From the NCBI GenBank assembly GCA_018434325.1, contig JAHDPO010000004.1, positions 310,001 through 374,000 on the forward strand: 64,000 nt of DNA, in the 5' to 3' direction. The notes beneath the pieces were generated by a model. That model saw only the letters and a program-made list of their open reading frames with translations, was not told where the DNA came from and made no database searches. This document shows, one piece after another, positions 28,595-37,694 of this stretch (positions are counted from its first letter, which is position 1; every line of letters begins with the position of its first letter). The position numbers and the translations under genes were made by a program. This DNA is from Clostridia bacterium. Lineage in GTDB: Bacteria > Bacillota > Peptococcia > DRI-13 > UBA5745.

Positions 28595-30088
28595 TTATTG
28601 CACCGTTTTGATCACAAGGCGTCCGTCGTTTTTGCCCTGATTATAATAATGCTCAATGATTTGTCCGTAAGTCATGCCTGCCTGCTGGGCCATCCCGATA
28701 GCCCCCCACTGGCTCATGCCCACGCCGTGGCCATAACCCTTGCCGTCAAAAACATAAGCCGTCACAGTGCCGGCTTCATCTTTTTTCATTTCCTTGACCC
28801 CTTCGGCAGTAATCACGTAAAAGCTGTTGCTGCCGGGATTGATTTCCGCAGCTTTGCCGTAAGCCGCCACAGCCCGGGATTCCCGGATGCTTTGGCCCAG
28901 CATTACCGCAGCGCCAGAGCCGCCCAGCACCGTAGTGCCGCCTTCCGGCGTAATGGTAAATAAAGTGCTGCGCAGGCTCAGGAAAGAACGCAGCGTCTCC
29001 CGATGCATCGCAAAGGTGTTCGTACTGCCCACAAGTTCCAGCTTAGTAATTCGGCCGGAGCTGTTTTGGCGGTCGGTGATCTTGCGCGTATTGGCGTCAT
29101 AGGCCAAGGAGTAGCCTTTAAGCTGCCGGAGACCGCCAATATTGATCGGGATGCTGGGATTGTCCTGATTCCATTTGGCGATTCGGCTCTCTAATTCGGC
29201 AATGGTATAGCGAACCTGCCAGCGATAAGTATAACCGGGATAGCCTGTGCTATCCTGGAGCGTTTCCAAAGCATAAGCATCATAAGGGGAAGCCACGGCC
29301 TTGGCATAAGGCAAGGCCTCGTTCCAGACGTTTTCCGCATCTTCGGTATAGCCGCCGGCATTGGCGCTGAAAAAAGCTTCGATCATCTGACCGTCATAAA
29401 ATATGGCCTGTCCCTTTGTGGCCTCCACTGCTGCCGTAGTATAGGATTTTTCGTTGCCGTAGCCGCCATATAATTGATCGGCAGTGCCGGAGACCAGGTC
29501 ATAAGAAGCGGCGGCCGTTTTTTTGCGGAGAGCGTAAGTCCTGCTGACCACAGCCTGGGCCTTTAGCGCTTCCGCCGGAGCCGTGCTCATGCCCATTTCC
29601 ATAGGCAGCACACCCAAAAGATAGAGATCAACATCTAAAATATTGATTACATTCAAAACGCCATTTTTGTTTTCCACCAAAAAGCTGCCCCGATAAGTAC
29701 GGCTGCCGCAGTTGATGAGGGTTCGCCCCTCCCCTTGAGGCGTCAGCAAAAGCCGGCTGCCGGTAATATTTACGGTATTGCCCTCCTGGCTCACCGATAA
29801 ACCGCTGCCGGCGGGGCTTAAGGATAGCTTTTGGCCGGCGCTGACAACTCCCGCTTCTGTGCCTTTGTCCGGATCGCCCAAACTATAGGAGCCTTCCCGT
29901 ACCGTTAAAACGCTGCTGGATTGGCCCACAGCCACCGCTACCCGGACGATAGCGGCTCCCTGGGGTATGACCGCCGCAGCGGCCAACTCCCCGGAGTTGC
30001 CGCAAGGCAGCGCCGAAACAAGCAATAGCATCAATATACAGAAGGATAATAGAGTGAATGCTTTTTTAAATAAGCCCTTTTTTTCCAT
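28595..30088 (-). CDS. spoIID: SpoIID/LytB-domain protein, stage II sporulation protein D-like
   Basis: About 497 residues. An N-terminal signal anchor (KAFTLLSFCILMLLLVSALPC) precedes an N-terminal beta domain and the SpoIID/LytB domain (VLPMEMGMSTAPAEALKAQ, VVSRTYALRK, FFSANAGGYTEDAENVW, FDGKGYGHGVGMSQWGA). SpoIID is the lytic transglycosylase acting with SpoIIM/P during engulfment; the EMG glutamate region is present. It is longer than Bacillus SpoIID (~340 residues), with an extra ~100-residue N-terminal part, so a vegetative LytB-like amidase enhancer is an alternative. ATG at 30088 follows GGGAGG. Confidence 0.88.
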   Translation of the reverse strand: MEKKGLFKKAFTLLSFCILMLLLVSALPCGNSGELAAAAVIPQGAAIVRVAVAVGQSSSVLTVREGSYSLGDPDKGTEAGVVSAGQKLSLSPAGSGLSVSQEGNTVNITGSRLLLTPQGEGRTLINCGSRTYRGSFLVENKNGVLNVINILDVDLYLLGVLPMEMGMSTAPAEALKAQAVVSRTYALRKKTAAASYDLVSGTADQLYGGYGNEKSYTTAAVEATKGQAIFYDGQMIEAFFSANAGGYTEDAENVWNEALPYAKAVASPYDAYALETLQDSTGYPGYTYRWQVRYTIAELESRIAKWNQDNPSIPINIGGLRQLKGYSLAYDANTRKITDRQNSSGRITKLELVGSTNTFAMHRETLRSFLSLRSTLFTITPEGGTTVLGGSGAAVMLGQSIRESRAVAAYGKAAEINPGSNSFYVITAEGVKEMKKDEAGTVTAYVFDGKGYGHGVGMSQWGAIGMAQQAGMTYGQIIEHYYNQGKNDGRLVIKTVQ

Positions 30089-30109
30089 GCCGCCTCCCAA
30101 GCCGAAATT

Positions 30110-30676
30110 TTACTTTGCGCCGCCATAACGCTCGTATTCGCTGAACACGCAGCCGCAGTAGCCCTGCATATACAGATTTAAGGCTCTGGCCTTTTGTTGA
30201 CCCAACCGGAAGCCGGGCCGGAAATCACGGTAGAGAAAAGTTACCCCTTCGGCGGCGGCAGCTGCTTCGCCGGCTTCCTTAATCAGATCATGCTGCTGAT
30301 AGGGGCTGACTAAAAGCGTGGTGCTGAAAACCCCAAGCCCTGCCTGCCGGCAGGCTTTCGCCGCCTGGGCCAGCCGCAGACGATAACAGCTCTGACAGCG
30401 CTCCGGCGATTTTGGCTGATAAACGCCGGGGTCCTTATCCTGCAATTCCCTCATAAAAACATCCAAACCATAATCTTCCTCCACCTGCACGGGCAAATCC
30501 TCGGCGGCGGCCATCTGACGGTAGGAATCCAGCCGGGCTTTAAATTCCCGGTAAGGATGAATATTGGGATTGTAAAAATAGCCCTCCACGGCAAAGCCCT
30601 CCTCCCGTAAAGCCTGCAAAGGATACAGTGTACAGGGGCCGCAGCAGCTATGCAAAAAAATCTTATTTTCGCTCAT
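30110..30676 (-). CDS. queH: Epoxyqueuosine reductase QueH
   Basis: 188 residues. QueH reduces epoxyqueuosine to queuosine, replacing the unrelated B12-dependent QueG. Cysteine clusters for the iron-sulfur and iron sites are all present: HSCCGPCTLYP (residues ~9-19), PERCQSCYRLRL (~103-114) and GYCGCVFSEYERY (~172-184). GGAAGG precedes the ATG. It lies between ruvB and spoIID in one operon with queA and tgt. Confidence 0.96.
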   Translation of the reverse strand: MSENKIFLHSCCGPCTLYPLQALREEGFAVEGYFYNPNIHPYREFKARLDSYRQMAAAEDLPVQVEEDYGLDVFMRELQDKDPGVYQPKSPERCQSCYRLRLAQAAKACRQAGLGVFSTTLLVSPYQQHDLIKEAGEAAAAAEGVTFLYRDFRPGFRLGQQKARALNLYMQGYCGCVFSEYERYGGAK

Positions 30677-30684
30677 AATCCTTC

Positions 30685-31794
30685 CTACTCAAACAAGCTT
30701 CGCTGACTGATGCTAAGGCGGGAAGAACCGCTTTCTTCCTGCCCCTCTGCTTGCTCCTCATTAAAAATATTGCCTTGAGCAGTTCTGGCCTCTTTATCGG
30801 CAGGCAGCGGCTGCCGCAAATATTGATAAGCCTCCGCCGTGGCCATCCGGCCCCGGGCCGTCCGCTGCAAAAGTCCCATCTGCAAAAGATAGGGCTCATA
30901 AACGTCCTCGATGGTCTCCGTCTCCTCGCTGATGGAAGCGCCCAGGGTATCCAGTCCCACCGGCCCGCCGCCGAACTTCTGAATAATCGTCAAAAGCATA
31001 TGGCGGTCCACCGCATCCAGGCCCAATTCATCTACCTCCAGCCGGTCCATGGCTTCCTTGGCGGTGGCATAATCGATCATATTGTGATTGACTACCTGAG
31101 CAAAATCCCGGACTCGTTTCAGCAAGCGGTTGGCTATTCTGGGGGTGCCCCTGGCCCGGCGGCCGATCTCCCTGGCCCCTTCCGGCTCAATATCGATATT
31201 GAGTATCCTGGCCGCCCTAGTCACAATGGTCACCAGACTATCTACATTATAATATTCCAGCCGGTTGATGACGCCGAAGCGGTCCCGCAAAGGAGCCGAC
31301 AGCCGGCCGGCCCTGGTGGTGGCTCCCACCAAGGTAAAAGGCGGCACATCCATGCGAATAGTCCTGGCGCTGGGCCCTTTGCCGATCATGATATCCAGGC
31401 AGAAATCCTCCATAGCCGGATACAGCACTTCTTCCACAGAACGGTTTAACCGATGGATCTCGTCGATAAACAGCACATCCATAGGTTCCAGATTCGTTAA
31501 AATAGCCGCCAAATCCCCCGGCCGCTCAATAGCCGGCCCCGAGGTGCTGCGCAAATTGGCTCCCATCTCCGCCGCAATAATATTGGCCAAGGTGGTCTTA
31601 CCCAAGCCCGGGGGGCCGTAAAGCAAGACGTGATCAAGGGGGTCCCGCCGCTGCCTGGCGGCAGTGATAAAGACCTCCAGGTTGTCCTTGACCTTGGACT
31701 GGCCGATGTAGTCCGCCAGCCGCAAAGGCCGGATGCTGCTTTCCTCCGTTTCATCCCGCCCTGCATCAGGGCTGACCAGACGTTCCTCCTCCAT
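30685..31794 (-). CDS. ruvB: Holliday junction branch migration ATPase RuvB
   Basis: 369 residues. AAA+ motor with Walker A ([11 protein letters not shown]), Walker B ([11 protein letters not shown]), sensor 1 [18 protein letters not shown] and the C-terminal winged-helix ([16 protein letters not shown]-like [17 protein letters not shown]). It drives branch migration with RuvA. The C-terminal ~40 residues after YLRQPLPAD are an additional acidic/polar tail. AAGGAGG lies before the ATG; 30 nt downstream of ruvA. Confidence 0.98.
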   Translation of the reverse strand: MEEERLVSPDAGRDETEESSIRPLRLADYIGQSKVKDNLEVFITAARQRRDPLDHVLLYGPPGLGKTTLANIIAAEMGANLRSTSGPAIERPGDLAAILTNLEPMDVLFIDEIHRLNRSVEEVLYPAMEDFCLDIMIGKGPSARTIRMDVPPFTLVGATTRAGRLSAPLRDRFGVINRLEYYNVDSLVTIVTRAARILNIDIEPEGAREIGRRARGTPRIANRLLKRVRDFAQVVNHNMIDYATAKEAMDRLEVDELGLDAVDRHMLLTIIQKFGGGPVGLDTLGASISEETETIEDVYEPYLLQMGLLQRTARGRMATAEAYQYLRQPLPADKEARTAQGNIFNEEQAEGQEESGSSRLSISQRSLFE

Positions 31795-31824
31795 GTAGCC
31801 TCCTTATTTACCTTCCCTCCGCAT

Positions 31825-32433
31825 TTAGAACCTGGCCAGCTGCTTCAGGCCAAGTTTGATCAGACCTTCCACATCCAGGCTGCCGATTTCCTTGCCGGCA
31901 AAGACCTTCATCACTTCGCTGCGGGAATAGCCCAAAGCTTCCAGGGCTTCGATGGCCTGTCCCACAATTCCCTCGCCGTCGCCGGCCGCTGCCGCCGCCA
32001 ATTCGCTGCCCTCATATTCCGGCAGCATTTCTTTGCCTAATTTGTCCTTAAGCTCCAAAATCAGGCGCTGGGCCGTTTTTTTGCCGATGCCGGAAACGCT
32101 GGTCAGCGCGGCCAAATCTCCCATGATTATAGCCTTTTTTAGCGTAACGATGGGATAAGCCGACAGCGTGGTCAAGGCCAGTTTGGGGCCCACACCGGAA
32201 ACCTGGATCAGCAGTTCAAAGAAGGAACGTTCTTCTTTGGTAGCAAAGCCATATAAGCTGATATCGTCCTCCCGCACCTGGAGGTTAGTGAATACCAAAG
32301 CCTTGCCGCCGGCCGGCGGCAGGCTGGATAAGGTCTGATTGGAAACCATCATGCTATAGCCGATGCTGCCGGTTTTGAGCACCAGCCTTTGCAGCTCTTT
32401 AGCCATGATTTCACCTTCGATAAACTCAAACAT
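31825..32433 (-). CDS. ruvA: Holliday junction DNA helicase subunit RuvA
   Basis: 202 residues: OB fold at 1-65 (YEYI-type start FEFIEGEIMAKE), two helix-hairpin-helix motifs at ~70-140 (LIQVSGVGPKLALTTLSA, LTSVSGIGKKTAQRLILELKDKL) and domain III at ~155-200 (ALEALGYSRSEVMKVF). It binds four-way junctions as a tetramer and loads RuvB. Operon order ruvC-ruvA-ruvB is conserved. Confidence 0.98.
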   Translation of the reverse strand: MFEFIEGEIMAKELQRLVLKTGSIGYSMMVSNQTLSSLPPAGGKALVFTNLQVREDDISLYGFATKEERSFFELLIQVSGVGPKLALTTLSAYPIVTLKKAIIMGDLAALTSVSGIGKKTAQRLILELKDKLGKEMLPEYEGSELAAAAAGDGEGIVGQAIEALEALGYSRSEVMKVFAGKEIGSLDVEGLIKLGLKQLARF

Positions 32434-32476
32434 GCAAGATCTCCCTCATCTGCTTTCATCCAATGGCTGTAATAGC

Positions 32477-32974
32477 TCAGCCTTTGCTGCTGCGCCAGCT
32501 GCTTTTGCCGCCAAACTGGCAATAACAAATGGCAATCGCCAAAGCATCCGCTGCGTCATCAGGCTTCGGCACTTCCTGAAGCCCCAGTATGCGCTGGATC
32601 ATGTACTGCACCTGCTGCTTTTCAGCCCGGCCATAGCCTACTACCGCCTGCTTCACCTGCAAAGGCGTGTATTCGCCCACCGGTATCCCCCGCAGGCTGG
32701 CAGCCAACAAGGCCACGCCCCTGGCCTGGCCCACGGTAATGGCCGTGGTGACATTGCGGTTAAAAAACAGCTCCTCCACCGCCATCACATCCGGCCGGTA
32801 TTCGTCCAATAGTTCGTTGATCCCTTGAAAAAGCTGTTTCAGCCGGTCTTCCGTCTTCTCATCTTTATTTGTACGTAAAACCCCATAAGCCAGAGGTTTA
32901 TGCTTACTATTCTGATAGCTTACCACACCGTAGCCCATAATGGCGGTGCCGGGATCTATCCCCAAAACGATCAT
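32477..32974 (-). CDS. ruvC: Crossover junction endodeoxyribonuclease RuvC
   Basis: 165 residues, RNase H-like resolvase. Catalytic acids are visible in [16 protein letters not shown] (Asp7), [14 protein letters not shown] (Glu67 region) and [15 protein letters not shown] (two C-terminal aspartates). It cuts Holliday junctions after RuvAB branch migration. AAAGGAG precedes the ATG. The C-terminal tail ([11 protein letters not shown]) is basic. Confidence 0.98.
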   Translation of the reverse strand: MIVLGIDPGTAIMGYGVVSYQNSKHKPLAYGVLRTNKDEKTEDRLKQLFQGINELLDEYRPDVMAVEELFFNRNVTTAITVGQARGVALLAASLRGIPVGEYTPLQVKQAVVGYGRAEKQQVQYMIQRILGLQEVPKPDDAADALAIAICYCQFGGKSSWRSSKG

Positions 32975-33025
32975 TGCTTCTCCTTTGGAAACGATTTATG
33001 CCGAATATATCGGATATTTGGCTAA

Positions 33026-33781
33026 TCAGGCCAGCTTCTCGGCAATTTCATCAGGCACGTCAAAATTCGTAAAGGTATTTTGTACGTCGTCGTGATCCTC
33101 CAGGGCCTCCATCATCCGCAAGACGTATTTAGCCTGGTCCAGATCGGTGACCACTACTGAATTTTCCGGCACCATCGTTACTTCGCTGTCGCTGAAGACC
33201 ACACCGGCCTTCTCCATTCCTTCTTTGACCGCCTGGAAAGCATCGGGAGGCGTAACGATTTCAATGGTGTCCTCCTCTTCCTGCAAATCATCGGCCCCCA
33301 GCTCCAAAGCCAAAAGCATCAGATCATCCACGCTTTGCTTACATTCTTCTTTATCGATGGTCAAAAGGCCCTTTTCTTTAAACATCCAGCCGACGCAGCC
33401 CGTCTCCCCCATATTGCCGCCGTTTTTGGAGAAGATATGACGGATCTCGCCGGCAGTCCGGTTGCGGTTGTCCGTCATCGCCTTAACCATAACGGCGGTT
33501 CCGCCGGGGCCGTAGCCCTCGTAAGTCAGCTCTTCGTAGTTGGCTCCGTCCATTCCGCCGGCGCCTTTTTCTACAGCTCTCTTAATATTATCATTAGGCA
33601 TGTTGGCCGCCTTAGCCTTGGCAATAGCTATCTTTAAGCGGAAATTGGCCTCGGGGTTGCCGCCGCCGGCTCTGGCCGCCACGATGATCTCTCTGCCCAG
33701 CTTGGTGAACATTACGCCTTTTACCGCATCCTGCTTACCTTTACGATGTTTGATGTTGGCCCATTTTGAATGACCTGACAT
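33026..33781 (-). CDS. yebC: YebC/PmpR-family protein
   Basis: 251 residues with the family N-terminus [18 protein letters not shown] and [20 protein letters not shown]-type segment. Three-domain protein classed as a transcriptional regulator; recent work links the family to relief of ribosome stalling at proline stretches. First gene of the yebC-ruvCAB-queH-spoIID-queA-tgt-yajC run; GGGGAGG precedes the ATG. Cytosolic. Confidence 0.97.
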   Translation of the reverse strand: MSGHSKWANIKHRKGKQDAVKGVMFTKLGREIIVAARAGGGNPEANFRLKIAIAKAKAANMPNDNIKRAVEKGAGGMDGANYEELTYEGYGPGGTAVMVKAMTDNRNRTAGEIRHIFSKNGGNMGETGCVGWMFKEKGLLTIDKEECKQSVDDLMLLALELGADDLQEEEDTIEIVTPPDAFQAVKEGMEKAGVVFSDSEVTMVPENSVVVTDLDQAKYVLRMMEALEDHDDVQNTFTNFDVPDEIAEKLA

Positions 33782-33962
33782 TTTATTTCCTCCCCTGCCT
33801 ACACCTGCAATTTCATTTATTCATCACTATATTATACTTCACCGAATCAGCTTCTGCAAGGCGAGCATACTACAAGAAAGAGCAAACCGACCTGTGCTCG
33901 CTTCTGACCTGAAGCTTGCTGCGGCCGGCTTGCCCTTCCTTTGCAGATTTTCTCCCTGATGT

Positions 33963-34559
33963 TTAGCTGTCCAGGCTGTCGATAACATTTTGCAGATCGT
34001 CTCTGTCTTTGAACTGCCAGCTGCCGTCTCTGACTTTTTCCTGATAAGGCTCCGGCAAAGACTTCACCTTGATCGTCGTGGAAAGAGTCAGCTCCCCCAG
34101 TTTGCCGCTACCGGCCGGGCCCTGATATACCTCAATATTGCCTTTGTCGCCTTCTTCAAAATGCCAGTAATGAATGTGCTCAGGGCAAAAGCCTTCCCTC
34201 GACCGCCAGATCCGCAGCTCGGCGCCGCCGTCCTCCCAGCCGACCTGCCAGCCCTCGGCATTGCTATATAATATGGATATCTCTTCGCTACCCTTGCCGT
34301 TTAATGCATTGCGGGGTTCTCCCGTTAAAAGCCGGCTGTCGGCGCAGCTAAAGCCGCTTTGACGGCAAAAGCTATAGCTCTCCTGGATGGACACAATGGT
34401 TCCCTCTTCCACCAGCGCCGGTTTTACCGGAAAGCTGACCTGAGTTTCTTCCCGATAGTAAGGCAGGGGCGGGCCCAGGTGATCAGTGTAAGAAGCAAAG
34501 CCGAAGCTAAGCAGAAAAAGGCCGCATAAAAACAAGGTTAGCCTCAAATATCGTTTCAT
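33963..34559 (-). CDS. Secreted or membrane-anchored protein of unknown function
   Basis: 198 residues. The N-terminus (RYLRLTLFLCGLFLLSFGFA) is a signal peptide or anchor; there is no lipobox. The mature part is beta-rich with two cysteines (QSGFSCADSRLL and EGFCPEHIHYW) and a C-terminal amphipathic segment (DDLQNVIDSLDS). I recognise no family. Monocistronic: 181 bp downstream lies yebC, and upstream is the divergent 575-residue orphan at 34710. A weak 7-bp stem (GCGAGCA/TGCTCGC, 33859-33901) lies downstream without a U-tract. Confidence 0.65.
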   Translation of the reverse strand: MKRYLRLTLFLCGLFLLSFGFASYTDHLGPPLPYYREETQVSFPVKPALVEEGTIVSIQESYSFCRQSGFSCADSRLLTGEPRNALNGKGSEEISILYSNAEGWQVGWEDGGAELRIWRSREGFCPEHIHYWHFEEGDKGNIEVYQGPAGSGKLGELTLSTTIKVKSLPEPYQEKVRDGSWQFKDRDDLQNVIDSLDS

Positions 34560-34629
34560 TTTTCCACCCCATATTTAAAAAGAATTATTAATAGAGTGGA
34601 CAATTTTAACATTTTTTATACCTAAAACA

Positions 34630-34657
34630 TTGCATTATACAGAGAACTGTGTATAAT
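34630..34657 (+). promoter_or_regulatory. Sigma-A-type promoter for the 34710 gene
   Basis: TTGCAT (34630-34635), 16-bp spacer, TATAAT (34652-34657). The transcript would start near 34664, only 13 nt before the first in-frame ATG (34677), supporting the downstream ATG at 34710 that has GAGG 7 nt upstream. Confidence 0.7.
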
Positions 34658-34709
34658 TAATATCTACCAATTCAATATGAAAAGACATTACCCAGAAATG
34701 AGGTTCCCT

Positions 34710-36437
34710 ATGAGTCCACGTACGAATAACTGTTCTCGCAGCAGCAAAAAAAATCTTAAGGAAATTGATCCTTTACCTTTACCGCCTTTTACGCCGGCGG
34801 ATTTAGAAAAATATTCTTCTGCCGTCAGTTTGTCGGATATGGAAGTTTTTATTTTCCCTGATTTGATCATTGCTTTGGCCTTAGCCAATATTATGTCGCC
34901 CATGATCTGGTCCTGGCGGGAGGACCCCTGGTTTGAAGGTCTGGAAAAGCTTTCCCCTTACCGCAAGGTATTGCGGGTAAAGCAGTTCATCATCGACCGT
35001 TTTGCCTTCAACCTGGATCTGGATACCTGGGGACTGACCACCAAAGAAAAAGAATTGGCCAGGTTCAGTTCCTTTGTGGATGAGAAAGCCTTATCCCAGA
35101 GCAATGCTCTTTTTGGCTACGAAGGGGATAAATATTATTTCGATATCGATATCCGCCGCCATTTCGGCCTGGATAAATACCATTCCAACGTGATCCCTTA
35201 TTGGAAGACGGAGACGCTGGAAGCCATGGCCGCTTTTTACCGCAAGGAAGGCTATGACAGAGGCGCCGGCGAATGCGTCTCTTTCTCCGTGCTTTATTAT
35301 GCCGCTCTCTATGTTTTAGCCGGCATCCCTCTGGAAGACATGTACATGATGGCTACCCCTCTGCATTCCCAAAACTTCATTGATATGAAAGAGGGCGTTT
35401 TGACCAACAACCGGCGGCTGGTGACGAAAGCCATGTGGTGCAACGGTACGGAGCTTTCTGCCAAAGCCCGGCGGGCGCTGGAAAACGAGCAGGTTACCAT
35501 TGTCTGCACCAATGAAGGTTACGTCCACACCCTTTATCCCGAAGCCACCCTGCCTGAAAAACGCTATGATCATTTTTGCAAGCAGATCACCAGCTTCCTG
35601 GATTCCCAGCCCAATCAGGACCTGCTGGTCAATTTCCTGCGGCAAGCTCCTCAGTGGCAAGAGGGTTTCCAATTCCGCCTCAATCTGGAAAGCGGTCATT
35701 ATTATGTGGCTGCTGAAGCGCTGTATGCTTTGGAGTCCGCCTCCAACTTTACCGCCAATGAAGCCACATTAAACAAACTGGCCGTCTCGCTGCCTCAAGA
35801 GGCTTTATTTGAGGCGCCTTTAGCAAACCGGGTACTGATCCGCAAGGATCTGGAAGCTATTTATGAAGAAGCGCCGGAACTCTTGCGCCGGGAGTTTTTA
35901 GATTTTTGCCGGATCATCCCCCGTTTGCCCGGCAACGAAAAAACCTGGCTGCCTCAACCGGCCTTAAATCTGCAAGGTCTTAACAGCCGCCAGGAGATCA
36001 TCGATTATCTCCAATCCATGCGGAGCGTTTCCAGCGTAGCCGACCTGGCCTTTATGGCCTATCGGGACATGGAGTTATCTCCTTGGGAGCCCTTTCTCAA
36101 AGCAGCTTTTGAACGCAACCCGGTGTGCCTGGAGGCAGGGCGACGCCGTTCTCCTATGGCTTTATATGAAATCCTGCGCAAATTTGATCATGACTCGATT
36201 TATGACAGTTCCCGGCTGGCTCAGCCCGATGAGGTCTGGAATTTCAAAACCGGCGACGGCCTGGAAAAAGCTATCTGCATGTGGACTCTGATGTATGACC
36301 GTTACCCGCAGTCCGACTGGTCTTTGGAAATCCGGGATCAAAATGCCTGCCTCTCTTGCGCTACCCATAGCTATTGCTTTCCCACAAAAAAAGGGTACGA
36401 AGGCTTGCGCCTGGTGTACCCCGGTAAGAAAAGCTAA
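34710..36437 (+). CDS. Orphan cytosolic protein with a transglutaminase-like Cys-His segment
   Basis: 575 residues from ATG 34710. No signal peptide or membrane helix. The segment AGECVSFSVLYYAALYVLAG (Cys189) followed 30 residues later by ATPLHSQNFID (His219) has the spacing and flavour of transglutaminase-like/papain-fold proteins, where Cys starts a helix and His begins the next strand. A C-terminal cysteine group CLSCATHSYC could bind a metal. The rest (AlphaE-rich, e.g. the helical region 330-500) matches nothing I know. Monocistronic with its own promoter; its stop overlaps the convergent ArAE gene by 4 bp. Protease, amidase or a dead structural fold are all possible. Confidence 0.7.
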   Translation: MSPRTNNCSRSSKKNLKEIDPLPLPPFTPADLEKYSSAVSLSDMEVFIFPDLIIALALANIMSPMIWSWREDPWFEGLEKLSPYRKVLRVKQFIIDRFAFNLDLDTWGLTTKEKELARFSSFVDEKALSQSNALFGYEGDKYYFDIDIRRHFGLDKYHSNVIPYWKTETLEAMAAFYRKEGYDRGAGECVSFSVLYYAALYVLAGIPLEDMYMMATPLHSQNFIDMKEGVLTNNRRLVTKAMWCNGTELSAKARRALENEQVTIVCTNEGYVHTLYPEATLPEKRYDHFCKQITSFLDSQPNQDLLVNFLRQAPQWQEGFQFRLNLESGHYYVAAEALYALESASNFTANEATLNKLAVSLPQEALFEAPLANRVLIRKDLEAIYEEAPELLRREFLDFCRIIPRLPGNEKTWLPQPALNLQGLNSRQEIIDYLQSMRSVSSVADLAFMAYRDMELSPWEPFLKAAFERNPVCLEAGRRRSPMALYEILRKFDHDSIYDSSRLAQPDEVWNFKTGDGLEKAICMWTLMYDRYPQSDWSLEIRDQNACLSCATHSYCFPTKKGYEGLRLVYPGKKS

Positions 36438-37096
36438 CCCTTCTTTTCCTCGTCTTTTTTATCATGATGATGCTGGGCCCAGATCAAAGGCTCAGGTATA
36501 TGGCGGTAATTTTCCAGCCAACGGTCAAAGCCGTTGGCTTTATTCATTTGATTTATCTGTTTGCTGTGGCCTTTTTCCCAGCGGCGGGTAAACCTCCCCA
36601 GAGATTCCACGGACAAGAGGTCATTGATCAAAATAGACATCAAGACGCCGAAGCCCGTATCGATCATGCGGTTGATGGCGTAGCTGACGTATTCGTTTTC
36701 CGGCGTATTCAGCATGACAATAAAGAAAACCACAGAACCGGCCTGGATGCTGCCGGTAACATGAAAGATCTGGCTGAGGAAAATCAATAAAGTAACCCCG
36801 GCCAGCAAAAGCAAAGGCAGGGGCAGATGAAAAGGGATACTCCACCTGGATTGCATACGATAGACATAAAAAAGGATCATGCCGAGGAAACCGCCGATAA
36901 TCGTACCGATCAAACGGTTGCCTCCGGTATACCAGGATCGCTGCAGGTTGCTGTCCATGCCAAAGACTGCACCGATGCAGGCGAAGGTCGCGTTTCTGTC
37001 CCCCAACTCATAAATAAGGGCGCAAAGGGTTGCCGACAGGCCTGTCTTAATATTGCGCATGCCAATGCGGGGCAGCTGCGGTTCTGCTTTTTTCAA
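36434..37096 (-). CDS. Aromatic acid exporter (ArAE/FUSC-like) family membrane protein
   Basis: About 220 residues. N-terminal region GMRNIKTGLSATLCALIYEL, DRNATFACIGAVFGMD and GNRLIGTIIGGFLGMILFYV match the FUSC/ArAE N-terminal half, with about six membrane segments and a short cytosolic tail (GRFTRRWEKGHSKQINQM). It lacks the long C-terminal cytoplasmic domain of full-size YhcP/AaeB exporters, so it is the short form. Substrate unknown. TTG at 37096 has GAGGAG at a good distance; GTG at 37105 directly follows the Shine-Dalgarno and is less likely. 15 nt downstream of the Nudix gene. Confidence 0.82.
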   Translation of the reverse strand: MKKAEPQLPRIGMRNIKTGLSATLCALIYELGDRNATFACIGAVFGMDSNLQRSWYTGGNRLIGTIIGGFLGMILFYVYRMQSRWSIPFHLPLPLLLLAGVTLLIFLSQIFHVTGSIQAGSVVFFIVMLNTPENEYVSYAINRMIDTGFGVLMSILINDLLSVESLGRFTRRWEKGHSKQINQMNKANGFDRWLENYRHIPEPLIWAQHHHDKKDEEKKG

Positions 37097-37111
37097 AAGA
37101 GCCACTCCTCG

Positions 37112-37678
37112 TTAAAACTGAATATCTGCACGTTTAAGCATTTTTCCATAAATCCTGATCAGCTCCGGCTCGCCGGAACGGGCCGCCGCTTCCGTTAAAG
37201 GCACCCAGGCCACACCGCTGTTTTCCTCACGGCATACGGTCAAACTCTCCGCCTCCGACGCCTGCAAAAGGTAAGCGGCATTAAGATGCAAATGGGCGCT
37301 GACGTACCGGCTTTTCTTCATATGTCCATAGACGGGAATAATATCCAAAGAAGCCATTGCCGGCAGCAACAAACGGACTTGCCCCACCCCCGTCTCTTCC
37401 GCTGCTTCCTTCAGCGCGATAGCCGCCAGGTCCTCATCGCCGTCGGCATGACCGCCGGTCCAGGTCCAGGTGCGATAAATATTATGATGCACCATAAGGA
37501 TTTTATCTAAATTTTCATTAAGAATCAACCCGGAACTGGTCAAATGGGCGACCAGATTTTCCCTGGTCAAGATGTCAGAATGCCGGAGACAAAGCTGTAA
37601 AATCAGCTCTTTATCCGCCGTCTCCTGAAGGCAGCCGGGCAAAAACTCCCTGATTTGTTTCACATAAGTCTTATCCAC
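37112..37678 (-). CDS. Nudix hydrolase
   Basis: 188 residues. The Nudix box spans GGHADGDEDLAAIALKEAAE-ETGV; it fits GX5EX7REUXEEXGU except that the first Arg is Lys (KEAAEE). The catalytic glutamates are kept. It would hydrolyse a nucleoside diphosphate linked to some group X. Start is GTG 37678 with GGGAG 5 nt upstream. Forms a probable two-gene unit with the ArAE exporter. Substrate cannot be inferred. Confidence 0.9.
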   Translation of the reverse strand: MDKTYVKQIREFLPGCLQETADKELILQLCLRHSDILTRENLVAHLTSSGLILNENLDKILMVHHNIYRTWTWTGGHADGDEDLAAIALKEAAEETGVGQVRLLLPAMASLDIIPVYGHMKKSRYVSAHLHLNAAYLLQASEAESLTVCREENSGVAWVPLTEAAARSGEPELIRIYGKMLKRADIQF

Positions 37679-37694
37679 TCCTACTCCCTCTCTC

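Noticed and set aside
33859-33901. Terminator downstream of the 33963 gene
   Set aside because: Only a 7-bp stem with a long loop and no U-tract.
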